Shown here piece after piece: positions 17,513 through 26,856 of a stretch of DNA of 64,000 bases (its first letter is position 1; each line of letters opens with the position of its first letter). A program made the translations under genes and the position numbers. Source of the DNA: Pirellulaceae bacterium. Lineage in GTDB: Bacteria > Planctomycetota > Planctomycetia > Pirellulales > Pirellulaceae. The DNA lies in assembly GCA_019636375.1 (NCBI GenBank), contig JAHBXS010000003.1:806001-870000 (forward strand), read 5' to 3'. The notes under the pieces were generated by a model. It saw nothing but the letters and a program-made list of their open reading frames with translations. It was not told the DNA's origin and ran no database searches.

Positions 17513-17974
17513 TTAATTAAGTGGCTTGTTCTCGTCATAAGTCGGGTTCATCATATAGTCCCAACGATATCTGAAGTTTTTGATACAAGGGATTTTGACA
17601 TCCCACCAGCGTGAATGGTCTGGAGTCGGACCGGCGGGATCGGTGACTCGAATAAAAACGAGCTTTTCTGGAAAACGACTATTTGCCGGCACAATATCTA
17701 TTCCCGTTTCAAGCGGCGAAAATCTGAAATAACCCAAGCCGTCTGTCTTGGTCGATTGACCCGGAGTGCTGGTCGCGATTCCAGGGTGTAGCGTTATCGT
17801 CACATCTGGAATCCCGGCTCCGTTACGGTCCACAATTCGGCCAAACAGAATCGGCGTTCCAGACTGAGGAATACTTTCCCAGACTGCCAAGAGACACCCC
17901 GCAAGTAACATGACTTTAAGAAGCGTCCGAATCTGAAATTGGTTTGGGATTTTCATTTCGGGTTTCGAAAACAT
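17513..17974 (-). CDS. Secreted protein with carboxypeptidase-regulatory-like domain
   Basis: 153 residues from the ATG at 17974. A hydrophobic N-terminal segment (about 18-35) is a signal or anchor. The rest is one carboxypeptidase regulatory-like (CarboxypepD_reg) beta-sandwich: ILFGRIVDRNGAGIPDVTITL and then DGLGYFRFSPL, followed by a short polar end with two Trp residues. Such domains are common in planctomycete secreted proteins and suggest extracellular binding, not catalysis. It lies 63 bases upstream of the transglycosylase gene on the same strand. Confidence 0.7.
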   Translation of the reverse strand: MFSKPEMKIPNQFQIRTLLKVMLLAGCLLAVWESIPQSGTPILFGRIVDRNGAGIPDVTITLHPGIATSTPGQSTKTDGLGYFRFSPLETGIDIVPANSRFPEKLVFIRVTDPAGPTPDHSRWWDVKIPCIKNFRYRWDYMMNPTYDENKPLN

Positions 17975-18422
17975 TCATGCGCTGATGGATTAGAAATAAA
18001 GTCAGAAACCGTTGTGCAACGCACCCGAAGGGCCGTTCCGGCACCGGCATCTGACCCCAATTCTGCCCGCGACATCTATAAGCTTATTGATTTACGAAAG
18101 CAGGACGGGCGTGGTTCCATGCTTTGCTGCGACGCCTATCCCGAATTTGTTGCCATTTGTCAGCTAGCTAGCTATTGTCCTTAAGATTTGATTTTTAGCC
18201 CTTTCGGGCCGACAACGCAACACATAATGGGCTCGCTAATTGCTTGACCGTTAAATTTGCAACGGTTAGACTCATCATTTGTGGGCCCTTCCTTTATTAC
18301 TCGACGATTGTTAACTAATTGTTGGAGACTTCGAGATGCGTCAACTATTGCACCCGCTGATTTTTTTGTCCATTGCTTCTGCTGATCGCCGTTTTAGGCG
18401 AGCGAACTTGTCGAGTCTCTTA
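17975..18422. other. Intergenic gap between divergent genes
   Basis: Up to 448 bases between the small secreted protein gene and the degenerate trypsin-like gene (361 bases if the latter starts at 18336). It should hold two divergent promoters. I see no RNA gene or clear operator. Confidence 0.4.
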
Positions 18423-20576
18423 ATGAAAATTCAGAGGACCTGCCTCACGACGAGTGTTCTGCTTTGTTTCGCTTTCGCGTCGGTGACTGTCGGGCTGACT
18501 CAAGAAGAATCTTTGGTCTGGAAATTGGAGCCGAAATCGACCCTGTTTTGGGACTTCTCAGTAAGTTCGAAATTGGAAGACACAACTTCGAAGTATCACG
18601 GTCGAATTCGCTGGACGGTCCAAGAACAGCCTTCTACCAAATTTGATCGCCAGGGCATGGCCTTGCCTGCCGTTGCGCGCGGGTTCGGCTTGATCCTGGG
18701 CGAAAATCTGGCAGTGGTGAGCTCGCACTTAATTCAGCAGCATGATGAAATTCGCTTTATTTACCAGGAGCGTGAAATTGCTGGACACGTATTGGCGACG
18801 GTTCCGAAGCATGAGTTGACGATTATAGAACTCGTCGACATAAATCTACCGTCAATGAAGATCGGTCGCGTGACCACGATCGATGATTTAGTGGATGATT
18901 TGGTGGTACTCGGGTTGGATCGGAAGGGCAATCCCCACACGCAACCGCTAAGGCTCGTCAGCAGAGAATCCATTCGCGGACATCGCCGGTTCTTGCTTGA
19001 GACCAAAAATCAAAATGATATTTCTGGGCCGATTTTATCCAAGGATGGACGGGCCATGGGGTTTGTCCAAGGCCCTCGTGAGCAAGCAATTTGGGAAGTC
19101 GTTGACTTGTGCCAAGTGGTGGAGTCGAGCCCTCAGCTAAAGCATTTGAACCCGGTACAACTTGGACCAGAGCAAGGGAACTTGGACGAATTGGCAGCCG
19201 ATTTGCCGTCGCGAATCATCATCTGCGAAGTCCGTCGGGAAGCTGATGGAGGCGATCATTTTCACATCAAATTTTCCGTCAATTACAAACAAACTGATCA
19301 CACCCAACGAGGTCAATTGTCGATCACCAATTCAATGAGTTCGTTTGGTGACAGCGGAAACCTCCTAATCGACAAAACGGGGAAAGTAATCAGTTGTGAT
19401 GGAACCGATCAACTCCCCTTCGCATTGGGCCGAGCCTGCGAATTGCCGTTAGTTTACCTGGGGGATGGGAAACAAGAGAGTTGGTCGCGAGAGATCGAAA
19501 CTTCGATCACTTACATCCAAGAAGAAAAGGAGGACCGTCGTTTCGGAATGCATCACATGGGATTTAATCTCGGACCATTCAACCCTAATTCACTGTTGCC
19601 AAATCGGCACAAAACATTCGCAGCGACAGAGACCATGACCTATCGGCGAACGGGTCAATCCGACCAGCAGGCAGCCATCACCGAGACGTATGTTTTGCGA
19701 ACGCTGGATAATCCACAGCGGCCGACCCATTCGATGAATTGGGAAGGAATCGCCGAATTCGATAGAGCAACGGGCTCGGTTCTCAGGCGAAATCTCAAGG
19801 GGCAGATTGAACAGAATTCGACGAACATCTCGATCAAAGTTCCGATCGAGGTCAGTTTATCGTCCGTTTCAGCAACTGAAGTTGCCGAGGAAAACCGGCG
19901 GAAAGCCGAAGCCACCGAAAAAACACGCCTGGAACGGGAGGCACCTTTGTCTGCTGAGGCTGTCGCGAAAATCGTTTCCCAAGTCATGGAAGGAAAGTTC
20001 AGTGATTTGTCTGACGCAACCAAAGCTCGATCGGGAGAATACCCGGAAATTTCAGCAGCTTTGAAAGCAGAGATCAAACGAAATCGAGCCCGCAGTGTAT
20101 CGATGGTCTCCGATTCAACAATCCAATGGCTGTTACCGGCTGACGTTGAGGAATTAGTTGACTGGGCGAAAAATTCACCGGTATCGAGTTTGGTTTCCCG
20201 AGACCTCTTGGCTTATATGTTTCTAAAACATCGTCCAGAAGGATGGGAAAAAGTCTGCCTGAAATTCTTGGAGAACCACGGCGAGGCCTTTAGTACCTCG
20301 GTCATCTCGCATTTTGCTCGAAACCTGGCTGTTGAGGACGAAGACTTCGTTATTGAAATGTATCGCGGATTGTTAAACAGCGGCAGCATTCAACAAAATT
20401 TCCTACAAAGTTGGTTTTCTCAAAAAGGGACACAAAAGTCTCTAGACGCTCTCCGCGAGATGCGAGAAGAAACCACCGATCAAAAACAAGTTCGGAGTCT
20501 CGATATGCCCATTCGCATGCTCGAATCCCGGCTGTCGAAGGGAAGTAAGTCCAAACCGCCGAGAACCGATTTTTAG
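18423..20576 (+). CDS. Secreted protein with degenerate trypsin-like domain
   Basis: 717 residues from the ATG at 18423, which places a normal signal peptide at the N-terminus (hydrophobic 9-25). An upstream in-frame ATG at 18336 has GGAG eight bases before it and would add 29 residues. Residues about 75-220 follow a trypsin-like pattern: His102 in VVSSHLI fits the catalytic His, but the Asp position reads HELTII and the Ser position reads DISGPI, so Asp is Glu and Ser is Ile. It therefore cannot be a normal serine protease. A long beta-rich part, then a charged coiled coil (about 495-530) and a helical C-terminus follow. Function unknown. Confidence 0.65.
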   Translation: MKIQRTCLTTSVLLCFAFASVTVGLTQEESLVWKLEPKSTLFWDFSVSSKLEDTTSKYHGRIRWTVQEQPSTKFDRQGMALPAVARGFGLILGENLAVVSSHLIQQHDEIRFIYQEREIAGHVLATVPKHELTIIELVDINLPSMKIGRVTTIDDLVDDLVVLGLDRKGNPHTQPLRLVSRESIRGHRRFLLETKNQNDISGPILSKDGRAMGFVQGPREQAIWEVVDLCQVVESSPQLKHLNPVQLGPEQGNLDELAADLPSRIIICEVRREADGGDHFHIKFSVNYKQTDHTQRGQLSITNSMSSFGDSGNLLIDKTGKVISCDGTDQLPFALGRACELPLVYLGDGKQESWSREIETSITYIQEEKEDRRFGMHHMGFNLGPFNPNSLLPNRHKTFAATETMTYRRTGQSDQQAAITETYVLRTLDNPQRPTHSMNWEGIAEFDRATGSVLRRNLKGQIEQNSTNISIKVPIEVSLSSVSATEVAEENRRKAEATEKTRLEREAPLSAEAVAKIVSQVMEGKFSDLSDATKARSGEYPEISAALKAEIKRNRARSVSMVSDSTIQWLLPADVEELVDWAKNSPVSSLVSRDLLAYMFLKHRPEGWEKVCLKFLENHGEAFSTSVISHFARNLAVEDEDFVIEMYRGLLNSGSIQQNFLQSWFSQKGTQKSLDALREMREETTDQKQVRSLDMPIRMLESRLSKGSKSKPPRTDF

Positions 20577-20933
20577 GTGCAACGCTGGGGGTATTTTCAG
20601 CGCGTGGCAAGGTCCAACGGCGGTGCAGTTGAGCACGATTCCGAGCCTTGAATCGGCGGTGAGCGTTGCTCCAGGAAAAAATGCATTAGCCAAAAAAGGC
20701 TGGGCATCGACGGATAAGTAGGCTCGTCTCTCCGAGACGATGCCCCTATCCAGTTTTCGATTCCTTTGTTGTTTGGTTGGGCTTCATAGCAAGGGAAATG
20801 ATGCGGGGTCGGACTCCACGTCCCGGAGAGACGTGGCTACTTATTGTAGCCTTAGCTTTACCCGCGACTTCAATTCCGTTTGTTGAAGCCAAGTCTAAAT
20901 GCTACAACAATTTATGTTTAGAAACCGCAATTC
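20577..20933. other. Gap between convergent genes, with palindromes
   Basis: 357 bases between the ends of two convergent genes. No gene is present. The main content is the nested palindromic element at 20714-20844, which could end transcription from both sides. Confidence 0.5.
20714..20844. repeat. Nested palindromic repeat element
   Basis: Outer arms ATAAGTAG (20714-20721) and CTACTTAT (20837-20844) are exact inverted copies. Inside each arm is a hairpin: TCGTCTC-TCC-GAGACGA (20724-20740) and CCACGTC-CCGGAGA-GACGTGG (20816-20836). The two hairpins share a CTCTCCGG/GAGACG-like core. It resembles a miniature inverted-repeat or REP-type element. Confidence 0.75.
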
Positions 20934-23141
20934 CTAATCGGTCACCGCTGGAGTTTTAAGGCCGCGGCGGATGAGGAGGCCGTCGACGGAAGGTTGGCTG
21001 CCGGTGAAGTCAAGGTACTGCTGCTCCGGGTCGAGGCTGTTGCCTCGCGACAATACGGTGCGGCGGAGTCGATTGCCGTTTTCGGTTGTCAAACCACCAT
21101 TCTGCCGAACGTACTCGAAGCTATCGGCAGCCAAAACTTCGCTCCACATATAGGCGTAGTAACTCGCCGCATAACCTCCCGGCCAGACGTGTGCGAAAAA
21201 GGCGGTTTTGTAGCGCGGCGGTACGGCGGTCAAGTTCACGCCGAGTTCCGCCAAGGACCTTTCCTCAAACGCCTCCATATCTGCAGGAACGTCGCCGGGC
21301 TTCAAAGCATGCCAACGCAAATCGAGCAAGGCCGACGACAAATATTCCAACGTGTCGTAGCCTTGGTTGAAGGTCTTCGCCGCCACGACTTGTTGCAGCA
21401 GACTTTGCGGCATCACTTCACCCGTTTGATAGTGCCGCGCGTAGTTGTTTAAGACCTCAGGGTGAATCGCCCAATCTTCTTGGAAAGTCGAAGGGAACTC
21501 CACATAGTCGCGCGGGACCGATGTTCCAGCCAGCGACGGATACTTGACATCCGAAAACAGTCCGTGAACACCATGCCCCATCTCATGGAACATCGTGGTG
21601 GCATGATCAAAGCTCATCAGGGCCGGGGCTCCTTCGACGGGCTTAGGGATGTTCATCACGTTGACGATCACGGGCTTTTTGCCGAGCAAATGCGATTGGC
21701 TGACGAAGCTGCTCATCCAGGCCCCCCCGCGTTTGCTGGGGCGAGCAAAATAGTCGGCATAGAACAAACCGATTTGACTGCCGTCTTGATCGATCACGTC
21801 GAAGACTCGAACATCGGGATGATAAACGGGCAAGTCGTGACGTTCGATGAAGCTGACGCCGAAGAGTCGATTCATGGTGTAGAACACGCCATTTATGAGA
21901 ACTGAATCGAGTTCGAGGTACTGTTTGACCTCGTTCTCATCGATCCCGTAACGTTCTTGGCGGACTTTCTCAGCGTAGTATTCCCAGTCCCAGGGGCGGA
22001 CTTCGTCTTCGATCCCGTCGGCTCGCATTTTGGCATGGATGTCAGCCGCCTCGCGCTGGGCCTTGGCGACGACATCGGGTACCAAATTGGAAAGCATCCC
22101 GATTGCGGCGGCTGGGTTCTTGGCCATTTGCGGTTCGAGGGCGTAAGCGGCGTGGCTGTCGTAGCCCAGAAGTTCTGCTCGCTCGGCCCGCAATTTTGCG
22201 AGTTCAAGGACGAGAGAGCGATTGTCGATGCCTCCGTCCCGACCGAGACCGCGATAGGCCGAAGCCTCCCAGATACGTTGGCGCAAGCCTCGATTTTTCA
22301 GTTGGGCCAGCACGGGTTGGCGTGTCGTGTTCGTGATGTTGAGTAGGTACTTGCCGTCGGCGTCTCGCTCGCTGGCAGCTTTGGCAGCGGCCGCGATTTC
22401 ACTTTCGCTCAAGCCATCGAGTTCGGCTACATCGTCAACGATCACGGCACGCTCTTGGGTGATGGCCAACAAGTTGTTTTGGAATTCTGTCGATAGCGAT
22501 GACGACCGCTCGTTGATCTGGCGAATGCGTTGTTGCTGGTCGGCGTTGAGCATCGCACCAGCACGAACGAAACTTTTGTACGTTTCGCGCAGAAGTTGTT
22601 GCTGCTCGGCGTCGAGATTCAACGAATTGATTTGTTCGTGCAGTTGTTGGATACGGCGGAACAAGTTGTTGTTGAGGTAAATGTCATCGGAGTGGGCTGC
22701 CATTTTGGGAGCCAATTCAACTTGGATTTTTTGAATCTCTGGATTGGAGTGAGCCGAGCTGAGGTTGAAGAAGACTTGTTGGACTCGACGCAAGTTTACG
22801 CCGGATCGCTCCATCGCTTCGAGTGTGTTTTCGAAGGTAGGCGGATTTGCGTCGTTGGCGATCGCTTCGATTTCTTGTTTTTGTTCGGCCATCCCGGCGT
22901 AGAACGCTGGGAGAAAGTGTTCGTTTTTGATCGCGGAAAAATCGGGGGCTTCGAAGGGGAGCGTACTAGGTTTCATCAAAGGGTTGTCGTCTTGCATGTT
23001 GGTCGTCGTGGAGTTGTGATTTAACGCGATGGTTGCCGCAGTTGTTGTGTCGCAATTGCCGTGGGTGACAGAGGCAGCGAGGGCCATGGTCAACAGCGAG
23101 GACGAGAGGCGATTGGGGCGACGTTGCGAAGTCTTGAACAT
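20934..23141 (-). CDS. dcp: M3 family metallopeptidase, peptidyl-dipeptidase Dcp-like
   Basis: 735 residues. The ATG at 23141 has AAGGAG seven bases upstream. The N-terminus has a signal segment, so it may act in the periplasm, unlike the cytoplasmic enterobacterial Dcp. A long helical N-terminal half (typical of M3 peptidases) is followed by the zinc site His519-Glu520-x2-His523 in FHEMGHGVHG and then VPRDYVEFPSTFQEDW. HVWPGGYAASYYAYMWSEV and the C-terminal LDPEQQYLDF are hallmarks of Dcp/oligopeptidase A. It would cleave dipeptides from short peptides. It is about 50 residues longer than Escherichia coli Dcp, mostly because of the signal. It lies 95 bases after the ketosynthase-like gene. 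Confidence 0.85.
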   Translation of the reverse strand: MFKTSQRRPNRLSSSLLTMALAASVTHGNCDTTTAATIALNHNSTTTNMQDDNPLMKPSTLPFEAPDFSAIKNEHFLPAFYAGMAEQKQEIEAIANDANPPTFENTLEAMERSGVNLRRVQQVFFNLSSAHSNPEIQKIQVELAPKMAAHSDDIYLNNNLFRRIQQLHEQINSLNLDAEQQQLLRETYKSFVRAGAMLNADQQQRIRQINERSSSLSTEFQNNLLAITQERAVIVDDVAELDGLSESEIAAAAKAASERDADGKYLLNITNTTRQPVLAQLKNRGLRQRIWEASAYRGLGRDGGIDNRSLVLELAKLRAERAELLGYDSHAAYALEPQMAKNPAAAIGMLSNLVPDVVAKAQREAADIHAKMRADGIEDEVRPWDWEYYAEKVRQERYGIDENEVKQYLELDSVLINGVFYTMNRLFGVSFIERHDLPVYHPDVRVFDVIDQDGSQIGLFYADYFARPSKRGGAWMSSFVSQSHLLGKKPVIVNVMNIPKPVEGAPALMSFDHATTMFHEMGHGVHGLFSDVKYPSLAGTSVPRDYVEFPSTFQEDWAIHPEVLNNYARHYQTGEVMPQSLLQQVVAAKTFNQGYDTLEYLSSALLDLRWHALKPGDVPADMEAFEERSLAELGVNLTAVPPRYKTAFFAHVWPGGYAASYYAYMWSEVLAADSFEYVRQNGGLTTENGNRLRRTVLSRGNSLDPEQQYLDFTGSQPSVDGLLIRRGLKTPAVTD

Positions 23142-23236
23142 GGACAGGCTCCTTATTGTTTTTTGTCGAACGTATACGGAGCTATTTTAGCCGATTTTTG
23201 AGGGCTGGGTTGAGGGCCAAGTGGATCGTTGCAGCT

Positions 23237-24532
23237 TTAGACGCGCTGGATAACAATGGCGGCAGCTTGGCCTTGGGGCGAAACGTTGAGGTTGATAAAC
23301 GAATCGCCGGGGTGGCTTGTGAAGTCCCTAACGCAGTTAATCGGGCAGGCGGGATCGGGATTGTCTAAGTTCAAGACTGGAAACAACCGTTCGTTTTTCA
23401 AAGCGAGGAGGCTGGCGATAATTTCGACCATCCCGGAGCCTGCGCCGAGGTTCCCCATATAGCTTTTGACAGCAACTACCGGACGGTCCCCCAAACGATT
23501 GTGAATCGCGCGAGCTTCAGCGGCGTCGACTTCATGGTCCGAAAGGCCGTGCGCGTTGATGTGGCCGAGTTGCTCGGGAGCCTTTCCGGCCCGTTCAAGT
23601 GCCAAGTCGATGACGTTTTCGAAAACGTGTTGGTAGTCGACCTCACCAGTTGGTGAGCAAACGGTTGAAGAAGCATAACTGGTGACCTCGCCGTAGATGG
23701 TGGCTCCGCGAGCTTTAGCGTGTTCCAGTTCTTCGAGGATCAAGACGCCGGAGCCTTCGCCAATCACCATCCCTTGGCGATCGCGATCGAAGGGACGCGA
23801 GGCTTTGCCGGGGTCGATCCCTTTGGGTGCTAATTTTTCTTGCAAGGCCACGTGGATCGTGCGCAGTGATTGGATTCGAGTCCCGGTAGCTCCCACGATG
23901 ATCGCGTCCGCGATGTTGCGGCGAATGGTCGTGACCGATTCGGCGATCGTCAGATTCGACGATGCCTCGCGAAGAGTTACGGAGTTGCTGGGGCCCCGGA
24001 AGTCGTTGTAGATCGCGATGTGACTGGCGGGCATATTGGGGAGGTACTTGAGGAGCCACAGCGGTTCGATTTGCTGCATTCCATGACTTCCCCAACGGTC
24101 AAACATAAAACCATCCTCAGTGATGCACGCCTTGATGCCCTGCAAAAACTCGTCGGGTTCGGAGGCGATATAATCACAGCCGAACATCGTACCGATTCGA
24201 TCGGGAGGATAAGTCTCCGCCGTCCAGCCAGCGTTTTGAATGGCGAGTTGTGCCGCAGCAACTCCCATTTCGATTTCGCGGCACATGAGCTTGAGCCCTT
24301 TTTTAATGCTCCGCTGTAGGCCCTTTTCTAAAGAGCCGAATTCTACGATTTGTCCAGTAAATTTTGCTTCGCCCCCCATGTCGCAGGGCAATACGGCCGA
24401 GGGAACGCGGGTCAAGTGATTCACTCCGGACTTGCCGGTTGACAAATGCTCCCACAATTCGGCTTCGTTATTGCCAATCGGGCTGATCAAGCCGATGCCT
24501 GTAATCACCACGCGGCGCGGGTTGGTGGTCAT
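23237..24532 (-). CDS. Beta-ketoacyl-ACP synthase-like protein lacking catalytic Cys
   Basis: 431 residues from the ATG at 24532 (MTTNPRRVVITGIG, the usual start of this fold); a TTG at 24553 adds seven. The full FabF-type thiolase fold is present. The nucleophile position reads TLREASSN, so Glu189 replaces Cys. The first His is kept (His328 in INAHGLSD), but the second is Asn361 in KSYMGNLGAG, where KSxxGH is expected. It cannot condense acyl chains in the normal way. Loss of the Cys recalls chain-length-factor partners of type II polyketide systems, but those carry Gln and stand beside an active ketosynthase. None is visible next to it here, so a partner may be elsewhere. Confidence 0.85.
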   Translation of the reverse strand: MTTNPRRVVITGIGLISPIGNNEAELWEHLSTGKSGVNHLTRVPSAVLPCDMGGEAKFTGQIVEFGSLEKGLQRSIKKGLKLMCREIEMGVAAAQLAIQNAGWTAETYPPDRIGTMFGCDYIASEPDEFLQGIKACITEDGFMFDRWGSHGMQQIEPLWLLKYLPNMPASHIAIYNDFRGPSNSVTLREASSNLTIAESVTTIRRNIADAIIVGATGTRIQSLRTIHVALQEKLAPKGIDPGKASRPFDRDRQGMVIGEGSGVLILEELEHAKARGATIYGEVTSYASSTVCSPTGEVDYQHVFENVIDLALERAGKAPEQLGHINAHGLSDHEVDAAEARAIHNRLGDRPVVAVKSYMGNLGAGSGMVEIIASLLALKNERLFPVLNLDNPDPACPINCVRDFTSHPGDSFINLNVSPQGQAAAIVIQRV

Positions 24533-24754
24533 GCAAAATCCTAATTCGTTCAACTAAACACATTTTCAAGACTTGGACCTGGGTCTACTGGCCCAAAACT
24601 ATCGCTAACATTTGAGGAGAAATGGGCTCGTGTGATGCTGCACCAGTTTTTCGAAGAGCATTTCGCCCTACTTCTTCCTTGAATCTTTCGATTTTACGCA
24701 ATCTTTCCGAGGCGTCGAGGCCAGAATCGGGGGGATGCGTCGCAGGGTCCGCGA

Positions 24755-26179
24755 TCACTTGGGGGCAATCGCCCGCATGGAATCGGGGATGCCACCCGCC
24801 GTTTGCGGAGCCATTGGGCCGCCCGGGCCGCGATAGTCGATGAACAATAAGGCGTCAGCGCGCGAGGCCCCGCCTGCCAGCAGTTGCCCGATTCCCGAGT
24901 TGGGGCGACCACCGTCGGTGTTGGGAGTTGCCACGACACCGCAACTAATCAACAGAACATGGTCGACTGGCCAACGAACTCGTTCGTGTAATCGCCACGA
25001 GACAAACTGGGGGATGTTCAAGTTGATTGTGTCGGTGGTTGCGGCAGCCCGCCCGATCAAACCTCGCTGTTGGGCTTGGAGGGAAGTGGGAATTTTTACC
25101 TGAGTCAATTTTTCGATTTGATCGACATTGCATGTAATGGACGATTCGATGGATTGGCCGTCCAGCGAATTCAAGAAGCTGATTGACAGTGAGTAGCCTT
25201 CGTTGATTTGTGCCATGATCGGCTGCACGGGAGTTACGTTTCCGGGTGTCCATCTTAAGCTGCGAATGAATTGGGTGGGAGTCTCTTTTTTAAGTTCGAG
25301 CTTTTGCCCGTTGGCAACCGTCATGGTGCCGGCGGCATGACTACGATAATCCGAACGACGGCTCAGTTGATTCAGGAGCAAGGCCGCATTCTCGCGACTG
25401 ACAAGCCAAGCCTCGACGTGTTGCGAGCTCACCGCGATGGGTTCGAGGTAAGGATAGGCAACCTCACGCCAGTTAGGGCTACCAACGGTAACTAGGTTGA
25501 CTTGGGCGGATACCTTTTGCCCTTGGGTGTAGTTAAACCGATCAATGATTGGTTTGATTTGATTGTGAACTTCGGGAGTGTGGTAGACGATCACTTTTTC
25601 GCGGCTCGCATGAAGAATCCCCAGGGGCTCTGCAAACCACATTTCGGTTCCCGTGTGTTTGAGGATCCATTCGGTCAGTGCTTGCTCTGGTTTGTCCGCT
25701 GCGGACATTTGCAGAGTGTAAGGACGAATGTCGTATTCGCGCCAGACTTGGCCGCCATCGTTGGGGAGTTGCGAGAAAGACTGAGAGACCTTGGTGATTT
25801 CTCCTGGCGGATCGTTGGGAGAACCCGGTTGTGGTGAACCGGGAACATGCTGTTGCCAGCCCGCTGTCCCAGCTTGATCGTTCAGTGAAGTCGTTCGTTG
25901 TTCGTTAGCGCGGGGATCAGGTAGGACTTGCGTGGTCGAGTTGCCCAGCGGCCCATTCGCGGGGTCTTGATTCCCGGTTGGATTTTGGCCGGGTGTCGTA
26001 GCCGAGCCCATGGAAGGGGTAAAAGGGCTACGACCGGCGCGGGGACCATCCGTCGTTTCTTGCGCTAAAAGCCCAGAGGGAACTGCGAGCACTAGAACGA
26101 TGGCCAAACTCAGGGCTGCATCTGCCCACCGAGAACCGTTGCTGGGCATGACGGTTTGTGTCAGTCGTAAACGCTGCAT
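24755..26179 (-). CDS. Secreted protein of unknown function, secretin-N-domain-like
   Basis: 474 residues from the ATG at 26179, chosen because AAGGGA lies upstream and a signal peptide follows (hydrophobic 22-38, ending GLLAQ). The frame is open to 26485, but the extension is low-quality sequence. A Pro/Gly/Asn-rich linker (about 40-130) precedes a mixed domain with YDIRPYTLQMSAADKPEQAL and VIVYHTPEVHNQIKPIIDRF, which resembles the short repeated domains at the N-terminus of secretins. The C-terminal half is beta-rich and ends in a Gly/Pro tail. No secretin pore domain is present. I do not recognise a named family. Confidence 0.7.
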   Translation of the reverse strand: MQRLRLTQTVMPSNGSRWADAALSLAIVLVLAVPSGLLAQETTDGPRAGRSPFTPSMGSATTPGQNPTGNQDPANGPLGNSTTQVLPDPRANEQRTTSLNDQAGTAGWQQHVPGSPQPGSPNDPPGEITKVSQSFSQLPNDGGQVWREYDIRPYTLQMSAADKPEQALTEWILKHTGTEMWFAEPLGILHASREKVIVYHTPEVHNQIKPIIDRFNYTQGQKVSAQVNLVTVGSPNWREVAYPYLEPIAVSSQHVEAWLVSRENAALLLNQLSRRSDYRSHAAGTMTVANGQKLELKKETPTQFIRSLRWTPGNVTPVQPIMAQINEGYSLSISFLNSLDGQSIESSITCNVDQIEKLTQVKIPTSLQAQQRGLIGRAAATTDTINLNIPQFVSWRLHERVRWPVDHVLLISCGVVATPNTDGGRPNSGIGQLLAGGASRADALLFIDYRGPGGPMAPQTAGGIPDSMRAIAPK

Positions 26180-26856
26180 GTTTGAATTCCCTTTCGACAA
26201 AATTACGGCGCAGTGGAAGGCGGGTCCGTGCCTTCCGGCTGTTAAGCGGTCCAGAGTATACGAGGATAGCCAAGTTCCCGACAAGAGACTTTTGCGGGAA
26301 ATTTTGGTGTTTTGCCTCATGCTGGCGAGAAGCGATTCTCGTCCGTTCGACTTCTGGGATTTTTGGGGGCGGCGAAAAACTGGGCAAGCATTCAAAACAA
26401 ATCTTTTGGTATTGAGGGCATTTTCGTGTTTTTGAAAAATTGCGCAACTCTTCCGAAAAAAGACGGTTTTTCGGTTTGACAGCAAAAATTGAGCGTTTTT
26501 GGCCGGAATTTAGGTTTGATTTTTCGGGTCAGCATACGATAATTGAACTCGCAGCGCTCGAACACAAGCCGGCTCAAATCAAGCTGCTAGCGAACGGCCT
26601 TTGGAACCTTGGGAAACGTGCCGTCACTCTGATTGTGAAAAGGCTTGGCGAAAGCCGAGACACGACACCCCATTTGTCGATGATGAAGGGGGGGATGGTT
26701 CAATGGTTTTTAGTCATGGTGTCGAACTTAGGAGTCTGGTCTAATGATTGGCTGAGTCGGCAACCCAAATCGAGTTGCGTGATTTGCATGACGCATAATA
26801 AGTTTTTGGCGTATTGAGTTCGGCGCATAAAATTCCATCCCGGCGAGACTTGGGGC
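26180..26856. other. Gene-free gap between divergent genes
   Basis: 677 bases with no convincing gene. It should hold the promoters of the secreted protein gene (minus) and the VWA gene (plus). The one clear structure is the hairpin at 26453-26474. Confidence 0.5.
26453..26474. terminator. Hairpin with 8-bp perfect stem
   Basis: CCGAAAAA (26453-26460) and TTTTTCGG (26467-26474) form a perfect stem with a six-base loop. The A/T-rich stem could serve as a bidirectional terminator or a regulatory hairpin, but it lies between divergent genes where no terminator is needed. Confidence 0.3.

Noticed and set aside
26180..26485. Upstream extension of the secreted protein gene at 24755
   Set aside because: The signal peptide and AAGGGA support a start at 26179; the extension is low-quality and in the promoter region.
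26440..26817. 125-codon open frame before the VWA gene
   Set aside because: No domain, signal or ribosome site; it includes the hairpin at 26453-26474 and lies in promoter space.
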